From CBFDCQ01 sp965603355 (GTDB lineage Bacteria > Hydrogenedentota > CAZGCA01 > CBFDCQ01): 52,014 nucleotides of DNA. Shown in pieces: positions 50,461 to 52,014 of this stretch. The first letter of the stretch is position 1. The number at the start of each line of letters is the position of its first letter. The DNA lies in NCBI GenBank assembly GCA_965603355.1, contig CBFDCQ010000014.1, positions 1 through 52,014 of the forward strand, written 5' to 3'. The notes under the pieces are model-generated. The model searched no databases, was not told where the DNA came from, and saw only the letters and a list, made by a program, of their open reading frames with translations. A program made the translations under genes and the position numbers.

Positions 50461-51927
50461 CTAACTTCTCTGGTAGTTGGGCGCCTCTTCCGTAACGGCA
50501 ATATCGTGAGGATGACTTTCCCGGACGCCAGCGGCGGTCACCTTGATGAACGAGGTTTTCGTCCTGAGCTCCTCTATGTTTCGCACACCGCAATAACCCA
50601 TACCCGCTTTCAGACCGCCCACCATCACGTGCACGTAATCCGACAGCGGACCACGGAACGGTACGCGCCCTTCTATACCTTCCGGGACAAGCTTCGAGAC
50701 GACGAACTCGCCCTCCTGGAAATACCTGTCTTTGCTGCCGCGTTCCATTGCCTTCAACGAACCCATTCCCCGGTAGACTTTGTAGCTGCGGCCCTCGTAT
50801 ATCACCATCTCCCCGGGACTCTCGGCCGTGCCGGCGAAAAGGCTCCCGATCATGACGGTGCGCGCTCCGGCGGCAAGCGCTTTCGTGATGTCGCCCGACC
50901 AGCGGATGCCCCCGTCGGCTATCACGTGGATACCTTTGCTCTCCGCCTCCTCGGCGCATTCCTGCACCGCTGTGATCTGCGGGACGCCGGCACCCGAAAT
51001 AACGCGTGTGGTACATATGGCACTCGGACCCACACCGACCTTAACGCCGTCGGCTCCTGCCGCAATAAGGTCGCGTGTGCCCTCCGCCGTGACAACGTTC
51101 CCGGCGATGATCTCCGCGTCGCCGAAAGTCTCCTTCAACTTCGCGACGGCCTTCAAAACGCCCTGCGAGTGACCGTGCGCCGTGTCGACTACTAGCACGT
51201 CCACTCCGGCGTCCACCAACGCGCGTGCCCTGTCCATCGTGTCCGCCGCCGTGCCGACCGCCGCGCCTACCCGCAACCTGCCGAGCGCATCCTTCGACGC
51301 GTTGGGATGCTGGATCGTCTTGTTGATGTCCTTTATGGTGATCAGACCGCGCAACATGCCGGCGGCGTCAACCACGGGAAGTTTCTCGATACGGTTCTTG
51401 TGGAGTATACGTTTCGCCTCGTCCAGAGTGGTACCCGGAGGAACGGTTACCAGATTGTCCTTAGTCATCACCTTTTCAATGTCGACGTTCGCGTCTTCCA
51501 GGAAACGCAGGTCGCGGTTCGTCAGAATGCCGACAAGTTTACCATCCTCGGCGATGGGCACGCCGGAAATGTGGTATCGCGCCATGATTTCGAGCGCTTT
51601 CCTCACCTTCTCGCGCGGCCCGAGCGTTATGGGTTCAGTTATGACGCCGCTTTCCGACCTCTTTACCTTGTCAACCTCGTCGGCCTGCTCTTCGATACTG
51701 AGGTTCTTGTGGATGATACCAAGTCCGCCTTCGCGTGCCAGAGCTATCGCGAGACGCGATTCGGTTACCGTGTCCATGGCGGCGCTGAGGACGGGCACGG
51801 AAAGAGAGATGTTGCGGGTCAGCGTCGTCGAAACGTCGACCTCGCGCGGCAGCACTTCAGACTTGTTCGGAACCAGAAGGACATCATCGAAAGTAAGCCC
51901 CTCTTTTAGATCCCCGACGATCTTCAT
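50461..51927 (-). CDS. guaB: Inosine-5'-monophosphate dehydrogenase
   Basis: The 488-residue enzyme oxidises IMP to XMP with NAD+, the committed step of GMP synthesis. It begins with GLTFDDVLLVPNKSEVLP, carries two CBS domains (about 95-205) that sense nucleotides, and has the catalytic cysteine loop GPSAICTTR, a slight variant of the usual GPGSICTTR. The mobile flap is followed by MGSLKAMERGSKDRY. The ATG at 51927 has GGGGGT upstream and gives the conserved N-terminus; a frame extension of 21 residues upstream is not conserved. A near-consensus promoter precedes it. Confidence 0.97.
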   Translation of the reverse strand: MKIVGDLKEGLTFDDVLLVPNKSEVLPREVDVSTTLTRNISLSVPVLSAAMDTVTESRLAIALAREGGLGIIHKNLSIEEQADEVDKVKRSESGVITEPITLGPREKVRKALEIMARYHISGVPIAEDGKLVGILTNRDLRFLEDANVDIEKVMTKDNLVTVPPGTTLDEAKRILHKNRIEKLPVVDAAGMLRGLITIKDINKTIQHPNASKDALGRLRVGAAVGTAADTMDRARALVDAGVDVLVVDTAHGHSQGVLKAVAKLKETFGDAEIIAGNVVTAEGTRDLIAAGADGVKVGVGPSAICTTRVISGAGVPQITAVQECAEEAESKGIHVIADGGIRWSGDITKALAAGARTVMIGSLFAGTAESPGEMVIYEGRSYKVYRGMGSLKAMERGSKDRYFQEGEFVVSKLVPEGIEGRVPFRGPLSDYVHVMVGGLKAGMGYCGVRNIEELRTKTSFIKVTAAGVRESHPHDIAVTEEAPNYQRS

Positions 51928-51969
51928 TGGTACCCCCTTCGCACCCGACGTGCGCCCTTTTTGAACGGG

Positions 51970-51998
51970 ATTATATGCCACAGCTTCCACAAAGTCAA
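51970..51998 (-). promoter_or_regulatory. Near-consensus promoter of guaB-guaA
   Basis: On the minus strand TTGACT (51993-51998) and a perfect TATAAT (51970-51975) are separated by exactly 17 bp. The transcript would start near 51963, giving a leader of about 35 bases. This is among the best promoters in the window. Confidence 0.8.
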
Positions 51999-52014
51999 GA
52001 CAGGGGGATTTTCC

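Noticed and set aside
51900..52014. Purine riboswitch in the guaB leader
   Set aside because: The predicted leader is only about 35 bases and cannot hold the three-way junction of a purine riboswitch.

Overview
The window reads as chromosome from an uncultured Gram-negative-type bacterium. It has AsmA/TamB-like and SPOR envelope proteins, several lipoproteins with clear lipoboxes, a decayed Tat leader and an M1 peptidase with a signal peptide. G+C looks to be in the mid-to-high 50s by eye (not computed), and ATG, GTG and TTG starts are all used. Hydrogenase maturation genes, a K+-dependent-type membrane pyrophosphatase and several radical-SAM enzymes suggest an anaerobe or facultative anaerobe. 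The secreted CehA-like and ADP-ribosylglycohydrolase-like proteins recall planctomycete and candidate-phylum genomes, but no phylum can be fixed from sequence alone.

Bases 1-12,451 form an accessory region beside a tRNA-Val(CAC) gene. An intact tRNA (890-966) is followed by an ECF sigma factor and a membrane-anchored partner with a duplicated domain. A 55-bp copy of the tRNA 3' end (3616-3670, one mismatch) follows, then a leucine-rich-repeat surface protein. Next comes a repeat (5567-5686) that recurs at 12310-12417. Between these two copies lies a 6.6-kb minus-strand block of exported proteins: a secreted ADP-ribosylglycohydrolase-like enzyme, a lipoprotein alpha/beta hydrolase, another lipoprotein and a CehA-type metallohydrolase. 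Its gaps hold a transposase remnant, an orphan Tat leader and a 240-bp duplicated gene end. The second repeat copy runs into the 3' half of a different tRNA-Val-like sequence (12402-12451). The picture is a tRNA locus that has repeatedly received DNA. No integrase is visible in the window.

Bases 12,480-27,815 carry housekeeping and accessory blocks. On the minus strand are hypF-hypC-hypD-hypE-thyA-like (Ni-Fe hydrogenase cofactor maturation, then a thymidylate-synthase-family protein), archease-rtcB (RNA ligation), a B12-radical-SAM gene with uvrA, and a KtrAB/TrkAH-type potassium transporter. A plus-strand lipase-like gene diverges from hypF.

At 27,988-30,672 lies a minus-strand M1 aminopeptidase with HEAT repeats. 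Opposite it, a strong promoter at 30,832-30,860 drives the plus-strand operon yceD-rpmF-plsX-fabD-fabG-acpP-fabF-rnc-hppA (31,045-39,090). This is the classic fatty-acid/phospholipid initiation cluster, extended by RNase III and a proton or sodium pumping pyrophosphatase.

From 39,128 to 51,927 all genes are on the minus strand. In transcription order they are guaB-guaA (GMP synthesis) under a near-consensus promoter, plsC, nnrE, thpR, yggT, amrS, pcm, recA, a large AsmA-like protein, a zinc-ribbon protein and a SPOR-domain protein. A family of palindromic REP-like elements occurs at 811-834, 20,567-20,594 and 43,389-43,416.
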